A stretch of 64,000 nucleotides of DNA from Amorphophallus konjac. Taxonomy: Eukaryota > Streptophyta > Magnoliopsida > Alismatales > Araceae. Below, piece by piece: positions 1 through 12,600 of this stretch. Each line of letters opens with the position of its first letter. The first letter of the stretch is position 1. The position numbers and the translations under genes are program-made. The stretch covers positions 270,822,698 through 270,886,697 of the forward strand of contig CM040128.1 of NCBI GenBank assembly GCA_022559845.1. The letters are read 5' to 3'. The notes beneath the pieces were generated by a model that saw only the letters and a program-made list of their open reading frames with translations, had not been told where the DNA came from and made no database searches.

Positions 1-319
1 TCTGATTATTTAAGAAAATTATAGTATCATCCCCTTCAAGGAATTACACAAGGCATAGTAACGTCACCAGCATATATGCAAACCATGGAATTACAAAAGG
101 CACAACCACAAGGGCATATTTGCAAACCCCGAGGACACATGTGCAACCCTTGTTGGGTGCACACCCTCCTTGGTGGAGGCACACAAAATAAAGAATTAGG
201 AGATTGCTTCTCTTTCTCTCGCTTTCATGAACTTCGATCCATCTGTGTGTGTGTTGAAATGGGGGGCCCATGGTGTCTATTTATATCCATTAGGGGACGG
301 TTAACCTCATGGAGGGCCC

Positions 320-735
320 ATTCGGACCGGATAGGTCATTGGGGAGACTTTGGTCCGGAGACCTATCCAGTCCAACAAGGCTTGAGGGAGAGAGAGAAGG
401 AGAATGAGATCGTATAGGTCCCTTGGGAGACCTATCTGGTCTGGATTAGTCCTTTTGGGGGCCTATCCGGGCCCAAACACACAATTTTTTTTATGTTTAT
501 TATAGAGAGAGAAGAATGGGACCAGATAGGTCTCTTTCCCAACTGCCTCCTCTCTTCTTCTTCTTTATTATTATTAAAGAGAGAGGAAGGGTAAATGGGA
601 CCGGATAGGTCCTTTGGGGGACCTATCCGAGCCCAAACACCTCGTTTCTCCCCCACTTTTTTATTATTAAAGAGAAAGGGATGAATGGGACCCGATATGT
701 CCAAGGGGTACCTATCTGGGCCCAAGTAGGTAGGG
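320..735. repeat. Array of imperfect inverted-repeat units
   Basis: About six units carry a form of GACCGGATAGGTC followed after 10-25 bases by GACCTATCCGG, with GGGCCCAAACAC after some. Clear starts are near 324, 408, 442, 517, 597 and 686. Each unit can fold on itself. It may be the subterminal region of an unrecognised DNA transposon. Confidence 0.6.
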
Positions 736-1437
736 AGAGAAAGGTTTGACTCCTTTTTTTATTTTTTTATTTTCTGCCACTTTTTTTAGGGTTCAACAAG
801 CGCATGTGTTGAGGTGACCAATCCATTTTTAAGACTGTCTTCTTTCCCCCTCTTTCCTGAACTTGCCATTTTTATTTTTTTTGTAGACATGTATAGTTGA
901 AGAAGCAATCATGCCAGTTGCTACAAATACTTGACATTGTCTACCTGTGCACCATAAAAGGAAAGTGCAATAAACAAACCATTGACGATGATGTGCAAAA
1001 TTTGGATTTCACGAGATCGAACTTGGAAATCTATTAGACTCAAACTAGAATATATTATTGTTTTTAAGCATTCACAAAATCTTCACTTAGATTCAAAATA
1101 TATTGGTAAAGATAAACAAGAAGAGTTTTGCAAAGCATAAATACTTTTTTTTGGAAGTGGCAAGGCCACGAGTTTATATAAATAAGAACAAAGAGAACAC
1201 AGGGGTCTGGAACAAAAACTACACTAACTTCTCAAAAGGAAAAAATAAAGGACCTATCTATCAAGGAGATAAGTCAGGTCCGAGCAGCACCAAATCAAAA
1301 ACCATGATCACTAAATGGGGACCAATCAAAATAGAAAGAAAGGAAGCTATTGAGACAATCCTTCCAGCATCTGAATTGCATGAAAAGGATGGAATCCTAT
1401 GTTTTTTCCACTAACCTGCATCCATTTTTGCAAGGCA

Positions 1438-1594
1438 CATAGTTGTCAAGGCGCCTGAAGGCGTCTTCCCACATCCTAGGCGACCACACGCCTTAACGGG
1501 CCTTGATCCCTAGGGAGAGATCACAGCTGGCCTCTACTGCCATTGCCATTACCCGCAGCCTCCTTCACTGCCAATGACCTCTCCCACTGTCAAG

Positions 1595-1659
<65 letters not shown>

Positions 1660-1706
1660 GGCAGCCCCCTTTGCGGCCAACGATCGCTGCCTCCCACCGT
1701 CGTGGT

Positions 1707-1744
<38 letters not shown>

Positions 1745-2273
1745 TACACACTGTACGCACACACGACAGGGCTTTGGCCCCTCTCTCTCACTGTGCACAG
1801 TGCACACAGTCACACATGCACACCTCTCATGCAACCCCTTTCTATCTCTCTCACACACGCACACCCTGCTTCCTCCCTCAGCAGTGAGGTAGAGTCCCGT
1901 TGCTCCCCCCTTCTATCTCTCTCTCTCTATTATGGTTTACATTATATGTATGTTATTCCAAGCATGATTTGCATATTTTTGGAAGAAATTGTCAAACATC
2001 AGGTTAGTATTTTCTTCATTCTAAAAGTCCCATTTTTATTATTTTTTTTATCTCAACATTAATTTTGGTATTTTATTACAATGTCATTTCTATTAGATTT
2101 TTTTTCTATGTCCATATTGTTGTTCTTCACCATATTTTTAATGATCATGATTAATTTTTATTATATGTTTTATGAATTTGATGCCTAAGCACTGCTTAGG
2201 TGGGTGCCTAAGCGCTTAGGCGCTCCCTGACCCCAAGGACATCTTGGGTTGCCTTAATGCCTTGACAACTATG
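1438..2273. mobile_element. hAT-type non-autonomous element
   Basis: Terminal inverted repeats CATAGTTGTCAAGGC at both ends. The flanks are gcaaggca (1430-1437) and gcaagaca (2274-2281), a 7/8 match to an 8-bp target duplication. AGGCG-type subterminal repeats lie inside each end. The body holds a (TC)n microsatellite and AT-rich filler, and no coding sequence. Confidence 0.85.
1596..1654. repeat. (TC)n microsatellite
   Basis: Uninterrupted TC run of about 59 bp, followed by shorter TC and CA runs to about 1930. It lies inside the hAT element at 1438-2273. Confidence 0.95.
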
Positions 2274-2589
2274 GCAAGACATAAATAGTATACTTACACA
2301 AAATGGTCGCCAACATTAAAAATCATCCATCAGAAAAGCATTAAGGTTGGACAAAGCAGTATCTTAAGTGGTAAGTAGGGACCTAAATTGCTCACTTCAT
2401 GTAGCAGAAAATTTTAAACCACAACTGTGATTCTCAATCCAAACCATCAGAATAATTTTTAAACCAACCTGTACTAACTTAAACAAGTTCTCAAACAAAT
2501 CAAACCATCACAACCAACCAAACATTAGAACTATGTTTTAACAAGTTAAAAAAACTCTCTTTAAATTTCAGAGAAAACTATACTAAATC

Positions 2590-4918
2590 TTGCACACTCC
2601 ATGTACTACGGAATAGTCTTTGTCGCAATCTCAATGTCGTTGCATTCCATTGCCCACTTATCATCCAATGGCAACTAAAAAAAGATTAGAAAGAATATAG
2701 TTAGTACATTTAAGTGAACTACATGAACACAAAAATAAAAGGAAGGAAGAAGCAAAACATGGATTATTTTTTCAAAAGTATGTCCAACTTGCTCGGAGTC
2801 AGCAGTACGATATGGCTTAAGATCTTTTTCTAGACGGAAAAAACTCATAAAAGTTAATGACGGTTGACTAGTGTTATTGTCAAAGAGAAAAGTACTAGTA
2901 CTTGAATGTTTAGAGTTCTCTCTCCTTTCTTTTTAAAAGTAGTCAGCCAATCATCTACCCATGTAAGGGTTTGAATCGTCTTAGGAGCTAAAGTACGAGA
3001 CTCATCAATAATTATTCTTCCCAAATTAAATGCTGACTCAGATGCAACGATTATCACATGAATTGTAAAAATATCTTTTACAATTAAAGTAAGCATAGGA
3101 AATTTCTTGCCATATCCTTTCCACTATAACAACACATCAGATCTTTTCTCATATGGAATAAGAATCTCTTCAAGATAAACATCCAAATCATTTCTAATTG
3201 CTGTAATAGATTGAGAACTTATGAACTTACTCCAATCATCTTCGAGCTCATCATCTATCTCACAAATTTCAGCATTATCTGCAACTACATTTTAAGTAGA
3301 AGTGCAAGAAGGTGAGAAAACCTTAGTTGAGTATTCCTTATAAAGATCATTAAGATATGTGCGAACTTTATCAATTCTCATATCAACATTAGATCCATAG
3401 GTTTTCTCATATATGAAAATAATTCGCTCCATTTTTCATCGAGGGTCAATGACACAAGTCACAGTAAAGAGAAGGTTGCATTCATCTCAATATTTTATAA
3501 ACTTTTCAAACATAATTTGTTTCATTTCTCTTACATAGTCTAGCTCATCATTTAACCATTCATGCAACTTATAATACACATGACAAATTTCATGAATTTA
3601 TAAATAAATAGTGGCGTACTTAGTCCCTAAAAGAGTATGAGTGACTTTATAAAATACTGTCAAAATGGTATACACTTTTTTGCAGTCTCTCATTCATTAT
3701 TAGAAGGACAATCCACATAATCAGAATCAATATCATTCAAACGTAAAAATGTAGCTTTCAACTCCAGCACTTGCAATCATTTCATAAGTAGAATTCCACT
3801 AAATAGGGCAATCTGCATTAATGAATCTTGTTGTTGGTAAATGCTCATGAACCAAAGTTTTATTAAAATTCTCTTTTCTTTTAAGTGTTTTCATCACCCA
3901 CATAGCACTTCGAATCTTCTCTATAATTTTGACAACACTCGCATACCATCCTGAACAATCAAATTAAGAATTTATGCACTACATTGCACACGTAAGAAAT
4001 GATCACCACATACTAACAAATTCTTTTTACAAAGTCACTTCTTAAGTTCTCTAATCATTGCATTATTGTTAGATGTATTGTCAAGAGTAATAGAAAACAA
4101 CTTCTTATCAATGTTCCAATTCAACAATCGAGATTTCAATAGTTTAAAAAGAATTTCAACAGTTTGTGGAGTCTTGACATCTACAAATACAAGAATTTTC
4201 TTTTGTAGAGTTCACTCATCATCTATATAATGTATTGTCAAGCAACATAACTCATAGTTTGACTTGAAGTCCACAAATCAGCAGTGAGACTAATCCGTGA
4301 GGTGAACTCACCAAGAATGTGATACAACTCTTTTCCTCATAAATTTTGTTAATATCAGATTTGAGAGTATTTTTTGAAACAATTTTGAATTCAGGTCGTA
4401 AACCTTTAATGAAAATCTAAAGATACTCGTTCTTTGCAATATTGATAGGAAGATTATGAGCAGCTACGGCTCTTGCCAAATCAAAGAGGTTTTTTTCTTG
4501 ATCAAACTTGTAAGCAGCAAGTTTTGCATTAGCCTCACCAATAACTATTGTTATTGTTAGTTTTTTTGATTCACATCCTCATATTTCTTGCGAATACAAG
4601 TTGATAAATGATTTTTAAGATGAGTGGTTCCTTTAGTGTTGGCCCCATCAAATTGTATTGCAATGATTATAAACAAAAATTAATTTGTCATCTTTAAGTA
4701 TCTCCTTTCAAAAGTCATTCCACACAGGAGATGCCAATTTTTTTCTTTCTAGTAGGTCCATCTGCTTCTACATTTATTTTATCTACTCTGATTGCTAACT
4801 CTTTCTCATGTGTAGGGTAGTGTTCCCTTTACGATTTACACTACTAGGTGGGGCCGAATTGTTCATGAAAGTACTAGGGGGTATTGGAACAGGAGTGCTT
4901 GATGATTGTCCTGCCATT
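2590..4918 (-). pseudogene. Decayed hAT transposase (RICESLEEPER-like)
   Basis: The - strand carries broken pieces in the right order. A start near 4918 gives MAGQSSSTPVPIPPS. A BED-to-core segment near 4440-4540 resembles NAKLAAYKFDQEKNLFDLA. The C-terminal hAT dimerisation motif lies at 2960-3096 (MLTLIVKDIFTI, then VASESAFNLG and RTLAPKTIQTL). Frames are broken by many stops and shifts. The family cuts and pastes DNA; this copy is dead. Its element ends were not identified. Confidence 0.75.
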
Positions 4919-5735
4919 ATAGTTAAAAACCAACACTTAAACCTATGTAAAATTCAAACAATCAGAAAAATATAGATCAGAATATTGTCATCATAAGAAA
5001 GAAAAAGAAACTAAACAAATATATTTAGTACAAAGTGAATAAAGATTACAAATATATAGAGTATGTTACTAAATTATTTACAAAGTAAACAGAAAACTAA
5101 CAGTTAGATTATATAGGATAAACTACAAACCCAAAAGAAAAACACCCGTAGACATCATAGACTACGTTACCTGTAGGTGCTGACTTCGATCGTGACATAG
5201 ACACATACTGTAGCACGCTTGAGTAGGGGAACCATAAGAAGGAAAGGAAAAAAACAAAACGTTACCTGATGTGCCGTGCCGGTGGTGGTCGCCGGCCGCT
5301 CGTTGGAGTCGCCGACTCGCCACTCGTTGAGAGGAGAGGGGTAGGAAGAAGAAAAGAAGAAGAAAAGAAGAAGAGTGGGGGAAGAAGGAAAAAAATAAAA
5401 CAGTACTTGAGTGTAGCCGTAGGCTTACTACTCAAGGACGTTGGAGTCGCTCGCCGTCGTCCACTACTCGCTGGAGGAACACCCGTCGCTCGAGGACACA
5501 AGTGTCGCTCACCGTCACCGACTATTCGTTGGAGTTGCTGCTCGTTGAGAGTGAGAGGAGAGGAGCAAGAAGAAGAAGAAGAAGATAGGAGACTGACATG
5601 ACGCGAACGTCACCTGTAGCCGTAGGCTTGTATGTGCTGTGCCGGACCGCCGGTCGTGGTCGTCGACCGCTCGTTGGAGTCACCACTCGATGTAGACGCT
5701 AAGGACGTCACTGTGAAGTGGACAACCTGTCGATT
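4919..5735. other. 5' flank of the decayed hAT gene
   Basis: Non-coding. It contains a GC-rich duplicated segment: GGCCGCTCGTTGGAGTCGCC near 5290 recurs in diverged form near 5530 and 5665. It is probably the 5' untranslated or subterminal part of the hAT element to the left. The ORFs here are low complexity. Confidence 0.4.
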
Positions 5736-6690
5736 CTTTTGCTAGGTGGATATACATCTATAAAGGACCTCAAAAGTAGCAAAAGTCTCCCTCTTAAATG
5801 AGAATAATGTCTTAGAGTTTAGAAAGCTCTAGGTGGTGATATAGTCTCCTTTAATATTTGGGGTGCATGGAATGTTTTAGAGTCTCCTTTAGTTTTTGGG
5901 GTGCATGGAATCTTTTATTGGGATTTTATCAAAGACCTTATTCCTCATTTCTTTCAAAGTGCTAAAGTCATTGTTAATGCCTACCAGGGTAAATTCCTTT
6001 CTGGAATAATAACTATTAGGCATAATTTTTAGCATAATTTATACTTTTGAAAAAGGACTAGGCACGCTTTCCATATCAGGATAATGTGTCATTAAGAATC
6101 TTCTCTCCGGAGGAGGTAAAAATGAAGAACTGAGTTCTGACAAATACTTAAGCAAATATTGAAACAGAATTCTTTCTTGTTCTCTTTGAAAAAGGAACAA
6201 AAGTAGATATCTTTTGCTAGGTGGATATACATCTATAAAGGACCTCAAAAATAGCAAAAGTCTCCCTCTTAAATGAGAATAATGTCTTAGAGTTTAGAAA
6301 GCTCTAGGTGGAGATAGAGTCTCCTTTAATTTTTGGGGTGCATGGAATGTTTTTAAGTCTCCTTTAGTTTTTGGGGTGCATGGAATGTTTTATTGGGATT
6401 TTATCAAAGACCGTGTTGCTCATTTCTTTCAAAGTACTAAAGTCATTGTTAATGCATAACTGGGTATATTCCTTTCTGGAATAATAACTATTAGGCATAA
6501 TTTTTAGCATAATTCTTACTTTTGAAAAAGGACTAGGCACGCTTTCCATATTGGGATAATGTGTCATTATGAATCTTCTCTCCAGAGGAGGTAAAAATGA
6601 AGAACTGAGTTCTGACAAATACTTGAGCAAATATTGAAACAGAATTCTTTCTTGTTCTCTTTGAAAACGGAACAAAATTAGATATCTTTT
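5736..6690. repeat. 475-bp tandem duplication
   Basis: Two copies, 5736-6210 and 6211-about 6690, both beginning CTTTTGCTAGGTGGATATAC. They are highly similar along their whole length (a few percent substitutions by eye). Within each, a TCTCCTTTA...TTTTTGGGGTGCATGG motif is repeated twice. No coding function recognised. Confidence 0.9.
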
Positions 6691-6929
6691 CCCTTTTTGT
6701 GATGTTTTTGAATTTCAAATTAAATTCTCAAAATGAAATGTGATGTTGAGGAGTAGGTAGGAGAGCCTGATTTTTTGTACTAAGGGTTGTTCAGTTGACT
6801 TTGACCTTTCAGTTGATGAAGTATCTACCTCAAGGGTCTTGCTGGGTCCAGAACGGGGTTCACTAGTTCCTATTCTGCAACTGTTGGGGAAACCTAAGAC
6901 CAATCTGAACTAGTTTTTACCTGTGGGGC

Positions 6930-8640
6930 CAGATCCATGAACCAGTGCTTTGATCGCTACAATGGTATTCCTTTCACCCGGGTGGCTCCTATTGCAGACT
7001 TAACTCCCCATCTATCGTCCTCCAACTGTTGACGCTTGGTTCCATACATGGGTGATGCTCGTCACTTCCCCAATTACATCCAGAATTTGTTACTTGCATC
7101 TGATTATGAGGTAATAATCATCTTTATGTTGGTAAAACTTGCAGAGATATCACATATCCCCCTTTTCTTCCTATCATTGCAATTTTCAACTGCATGATAT
7201 CTTACACAATCTTCAGATCACCAAAAATCGTTTTTCCTTCCAATGTATTTTTAACTCATGATAATGATTATTACTTTGAATTTCACCCGTCTTATTTTCT
7301 TGTGAAGGACAACCACAAAGGACCACCCTTCTAAAAAGGTACCAATGGTCAATGACTGTTCTGATTGCAGCAGCCACCTGTTCTGCATTCAAGGTCTTCC
7401 TTCCTTGATCCACGTGTAGAAAATGCACGTCGGTATCAGTGACATGCCTGCCTTGGTTGTCTCCACAAAGATGCCATTTGTCACTTAATACAAACTAAGT
7501 CTCTTCCTTGCACTCTCCTTTCTCAAGTCCCAAATAAAGTGCCATTCATATCCCTGTGGCAAACTTAGAAAGCTTTCCCTGTTGTATCCCCATCTGTGAG
7601 CAATGAACCCCTTGCACTTTTGTGTCTGACATTTAGGGCTCTGTCCCAACTTCTATTGATGGTTATAAATATTTCCCTCTGATCGATGATTTCTCCAAGT
7701 ATAAATGCTTGAAAATGGTTGGTGCCTTTCAACATTTTCATACTCTCATTAAGTTATAGTTTAATTCCGAAATTAAATCCATCCAAACCGATTGACTGAG
7801 ATTCATTCTCTTTATACTTTGCAGCTCATGAGATGGAATACACCATTGCATTACATGTGCTCACACCCATGAACAAAATGGTGCTGTTGAGTGATGATGC
7901 CTCATGTAGTTGACAACTTGACATTGGCCTCTCTTTAATTGCCCATTCAATTTGTTCCGCTCTCATATTGGTCTTTTGTCTTAACTACTGCAGTTGACAT
8001 TTTTAATTGGTACCTTCATCGGCTACTTAGGGTTACTATCCCTTTCAGAAACTCTTTATGCTGGCAGACAGCTATTTATTCCTCAAGACTTTCAAATGTG
8101 AAGCATGCCTCTCCTCTGTGTTTACCAATGGCACAAGTTTTCATTTTGCACATTCCTCTGTTTTCTTAGGGTAGAACCTACAGCATCTTGCTTACTAATG
8201 TCCTGCTTGAGCCTTGAGCTACAGGGCATGTCTTTCGTGCCTGCCATGGTTGGTCCGATGAGACTGTCTTTCCATTTGCTTCTTCTTTCACCACAGCCAA
8301 GTTCCCAAGTACTCCGATTTCTCAAACTCGAGCCCACCCTCTTCTTATGCTGCTATCTTGGTCAGCTCAATCGTTGATGTGCCTGCATATGGTTGTCTGT
8401 CAGGTACGTCTTCTGCACTTCTTTATCAGCCTGCAACACCTGTAGAGCTTTCAAGATCTGATATAATGACATTGCCCTTGTTACGAGACTTCTACCAACC
8501 CATGTTCCCCTTCACTATTCACACCTTCACTGCAGACCCTTGGCCACCCATTCATTCTGTTCACCATCCTGGCCATTTTGTGTGTGTGTGTGTGTGTATT
8601 GGGGGGGGGGTGACCATACAGCCACATTTCATTAAAGATA
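6930..8640 (+). pseudogene. Ty1/copia gag-pol relic
   Basis: In shifting + frames, remnants of copia Pol appear in order. A protease-site region near 7050-7110 ends in NLLLASDY. An integrase stretch near 7630-7700 reads DGYKYFPLIDDFSKYK. Near 7868 HTHEQNG marks the third catalytic region. Near 8222-8300 GHVFRACHG leads to SDETVFPFASSFTTA. No frame is intact and no LTRs were found. The order matches the copia arrangement of protease before integrase. Confidence 0.65.
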
Positions 8641-9471
8641 AACCATAAAGATGGCCATTTATAGGTTGACTGTTATTTATATGTTCCTGGTGTGCACCTT
8701 CATGCTAGTTATTTAGATACTCGTGTATTATAACTATTTCATTGTCTTTAGTTTCAGGGGTCTCTCAAGCCCCAACTGAATTATGTAAGTAATGGCTCAT
8801 GACTCATTCAATGCCAAGTGCGTCTAAGGCCAAAGCTGTGGGGAATTACAGGTGGTATCTGCCTCCTGACTTTGATCTTAGCCGTGCATGACTTGGAGCT
8901 GGTCAGAAGACGTCATTTACAGAATTCAGATACGGTTTGAGAGACCTATAGAGCAAAAGATGATGAAACAATGGTAAGGGAACACAGATAACGAAGCAAA
9001 TAATCCTGAGAAACAATTCAGGAACAAATAAATTACCAGTTATGCTGCAGTATAAATAATGTGCATAGCCAACATGAAATATAAACATGTACCAGTAGCA
9101 AAGAAAAGGTATGATTACCTTCAATAACTCATCACTAATTCAATTATTGGCAGAGTTGACTTAGTCCTGGTAATCTCTGAGTTGTTGTCCCATGAATTGT
9201 TTCAGTGGATCTTGGAACCTTGACTAACCCTGCTCTGAGCCTGCCACTTCTAGAGGGATGGAGGGAGGGAGGGAGAGGAAAGGAGGGACGGAGAGGCTCA
9301 TATCAAATGGCTTTGTCCCCCCATTTGTGTTGCCGGGTTTTGGTTATATGTTCCCATCTACATGCGCTTTTAAGTTATAATGCATAAGTCATATGAGAAA
9401 GCTCTTGCCACTTGTTGCTAGTTGCACATTTTGTTCATTTTTTGTATAGACACTCAAAGCTTTATCTGCAG

Positions 9472-9682
9472 GTGATGGTTATGACAGCTCAAATTTTGTT
9501 GAACATTCTCAGACACAGTATTATAAAAATGGAAGCAATCCATCTTCTTATTTTGGATGAGTGCCATCATGCTGTAAAGAAACATCCATATTCATTGGTA
9601 ATGTCTGAATTCTATCACACAACTCCGAAGGATAGACGGCCTGCTGTCTTTGGCATGACAGCTTCCCCTGTCAACCTGAAAG
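9472..9682 (+). CDS. DCL1: DCL1 exon: DECH box and TASP motif
   Basis: The exon starts in phase 0 after the acceptor tttatctgcag and ends in phase 1 before the donor gtgcat. It encodes [11 protein letters not shown], then [16 protein letters not shown] (helicase motif II, ATP hydrolysis), then [10 protein letters not shown] (motif III). The glycine codon is split across the next junction. The preceding exon should end in a lysine-glutamine pair in relatives and was not found upstream in this window. Confidence 0.93.
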
Positions 9683-12600
9683 GTGCATTTTTCTACTGTA
9701 TGCATTATATACAATATTCCTTGCTCTAACTTTTAGGTTTGTCAATTAATGGGAATTATATTTTCTACACATGATATTCTTATTCAAAATATTTCCGTTG
9801 ATTTACATTTCTTTTAAGATCCCTTTCTTTTACATTGTTAAATTCATGATAGGTTACTTTTTTTTTCTAGTCAATTCTGTTCACTAGGTAAGAAAATTGT
9901 GTAAAGAGAAATAGCAGGAATCATGGGAGAATGTCTACTAAATTGAGCCCACTTAGAATACTTGCACCCATCCGCACAAATGGAGCCTTGATTTTTGAGT
10001 TATCATCAGCCAAAGTCATTATTCATGGTTTTATTTCTTTTCTATAGAAAATAAGACATATTGGCATTTTGATATTATGGCATCCGTTTGTTTTTGTATC
10101 ACTGCCTCAACCTTGTATTTCAGTGTTGTCTGGTAAATGTTGGAAGATGGAGGCATCTTCAAGTTATATGAGTTCAATTGATGCAGGTCTGAAGTGCTGA
10201 AAGGGGAAAAGAAGGACCAGGATAGTGCTGATGCTAGCCTTGTTGTCATGTGATGGTTTCTTAGAGTAATCAAACAAACCCTTTTGTAACAGGAGAATGT
10301 GGTGATTTTGAACCAGGTGGAGAGTCCAGTAGGGTCTCCAATGGAAGTGTTAATGACTGGCAGATTCAGGCTGAAATGGACAAGTGTGTGTGTGTGTGTG
10401 CGCGTGCTCGCTTGTGGAAATTGGCACACATAAGCATGGAATGCAGGATAGGCTGTTCTGGATACATTGGCCTGTCCTAAATGGGATTACTAGTGGCCGA
10501 TCTGATTTTGGCCTTTTAGATTTATCCCACTCAGAAAAATTAAATAAAAGTAAAAAAGGACTGAAATGAGTCTGTCTCAAGCCAAATTAGCCTGAATCGG
10601 ACCGGAATTGGTGAAATCAGTTGTTGATTGTCCAATTCTTTTAGGGCCTCTTTGATTGAGGGTTAGTGTTAGCCTAGTCCATCTCAATGTGATAAAGTAA
10701 TCCGGAATAAATGTAATTTCTTTTTGATAATCAATGGGTTAACCTAATAGGTTTAAGATTAAGTATATGTACGTTGGTATAAGTATGGAGCAGAAAGTAC
10801 CAGGTGCGTACAAACTACCATAAATGCCCCATGGAAGTGCATTGGAAAGTGGGACACTTTTTTCGGAAGAGTAAAAAGTAAAATTATTCCTGGGTTAGAA
10901 TGTTCCACGGGAAACCTTGGAATACAAAATTCAAGGTTAACCCGAGTTGACTCTTTGTAACTCCATCTACTCCAGATTAGCGAATCCCTTCAATCAAATC
11001 ACTTTTGAGTTAACCCTGGGATAAATTGGGTTAACTTTAAGTCTTTAACCCAACCCTCTATCAAACATGGCCTTATGTATTAGCTGATCTTGGTTGATTA
11101 GGGGTTATTGAAAGAGAGGTGAAATTTATAAAATGTCATTGCATTGTGCTATATTTGTGTAAATGTCTTTTAATTATTTATATACTTTATTAATTTACTA
11201 AAACCCTTTCTATTTATGAATAGCCTTTTTTTTAATTTGGTCGGTTGATTATCGGCCAATCTGATCTGATCCAGATTGGGATTTGGGATCGGGCTAGCCT
11301 GTTCCTGGCACCCAACCTGATTCAGAATACCTTGCAGGTAAGTCAGCAGCACTGCATAAAGTTCAGAATATATAAACAGTAACTCAGTTGAAAAGTGTGC
11401 ACTGTGGCCTGGTCTTGGAAGCTTTCAAGTAAAATTCCTCTACATACACTGTGGAATTATATTTGCATTTTGCAGTTTGGGTAGCCATCATTAGAACATC
11501 AGGTCTGATTTTGCAGCAATTGAACTCAATACTGCAATTGTGTGTGGATGGAGAAGGCTTGGCCTAGGTAAGGATGATGTCTGCACATGGTATATGCTCC
11601 TTGCTGTGGTGATTGAGGTATGGGAGGAGAGAAACAATTGGTGCCTCAGATAGGAATTCAAGAAGCTTATGCAAAGCTTCTTATCCTTCCTTCTGCAATT
11701 TGATGGAGTATCTGGAGGGAGCATAACGACAACATTTTCTGGGGAAGTACAGTGTATATGGAAAAAATGTTTGAGTTATTTATTTTTATACAATTGGGGT
11801 AGATACGTTCTTGGGGTTTCTTCATCTGATTGGAGTAGGAGATGAAACCACTCGATCTCATGTAGCTATTATTTGAGGATCTCATCTCTTCTCTGGATTT
11901 TATTACTTCTGTTTTATGTTATAAAATTGGTGCTACAATCCATTACCTTTTTCGTGGAAAAAAGGAATCCAAGAATCCAAGGAGTGGTTCAGATGGTAAA
12001 GGTCCTCCATGTACACAGGTGACCATGGTTCAAACCCCACAGGGGTTGGGTTTGAAAAGGATTGATAAGAATGATTGTACACAAGATTAGTTGAGTAATG
12101 ACTTCCAACCAAAAATTGAGTTTGGATTGATTTGTATATAGATGTGGGGAAAGTGGAGGGTTCTCAGGTGTTATCTATCATATGTAACTGGAGCATTCTT
12201 TTGTATATGTGCCAAGGAATACGTGTATTCAACCATCCTGATAAGGACTTTTTTCTCTGTAACTTAGGATAAATGTGTAATGGTCATCTTAAAATAAAGT
12301 CCTTAGTTCTCTACCATTACATGGGATTAGTACAAAATTTCTGGAAGGAAGATAAGAGAAGGTACAAGGAGTGCATTTTAGAAAAGCTTTACATTTGTGC
12401 ATTTATATTTCGTGTTAAATAGATTTAAGGTTTCCGTCGATGAATATCACTCGTTTTTAATCTTTTTATGGACTGCCATTGTACTCTGATATTCCCATGA
12501 GATGTCAAATGTCTTTCAATGACTAAGCATATCAGTTCTAGCCTTCTAGGTTTGCTCATATAGCATTTTTTTGTATTCTTTTCATTGGGATAATGACATA

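Larger units (their letters stand above)
1..9471 (+). other. Upstream DCL1 intron (3' part)
   Basis: No DCL1 exon is recognisable before 9472, although the exon there starts inside the helicase. The sequence is therefore read as the end of a long intron. It holds a repeat array, hAT elements, a tandem duplication and a copia relic, listed separately. In 736-1437, 2282-2589, 6691-6930 and 8641-9471 I see nothing beyond short low-complexity tracts such as the GT run and G run near 8580-8611. Confidence 0.6.

Noticed and set aside
1543..1892. ORFs of SLSLSL and RERERE type on both strands
   Set aside because: Translation of the (TC)n microsatellite.
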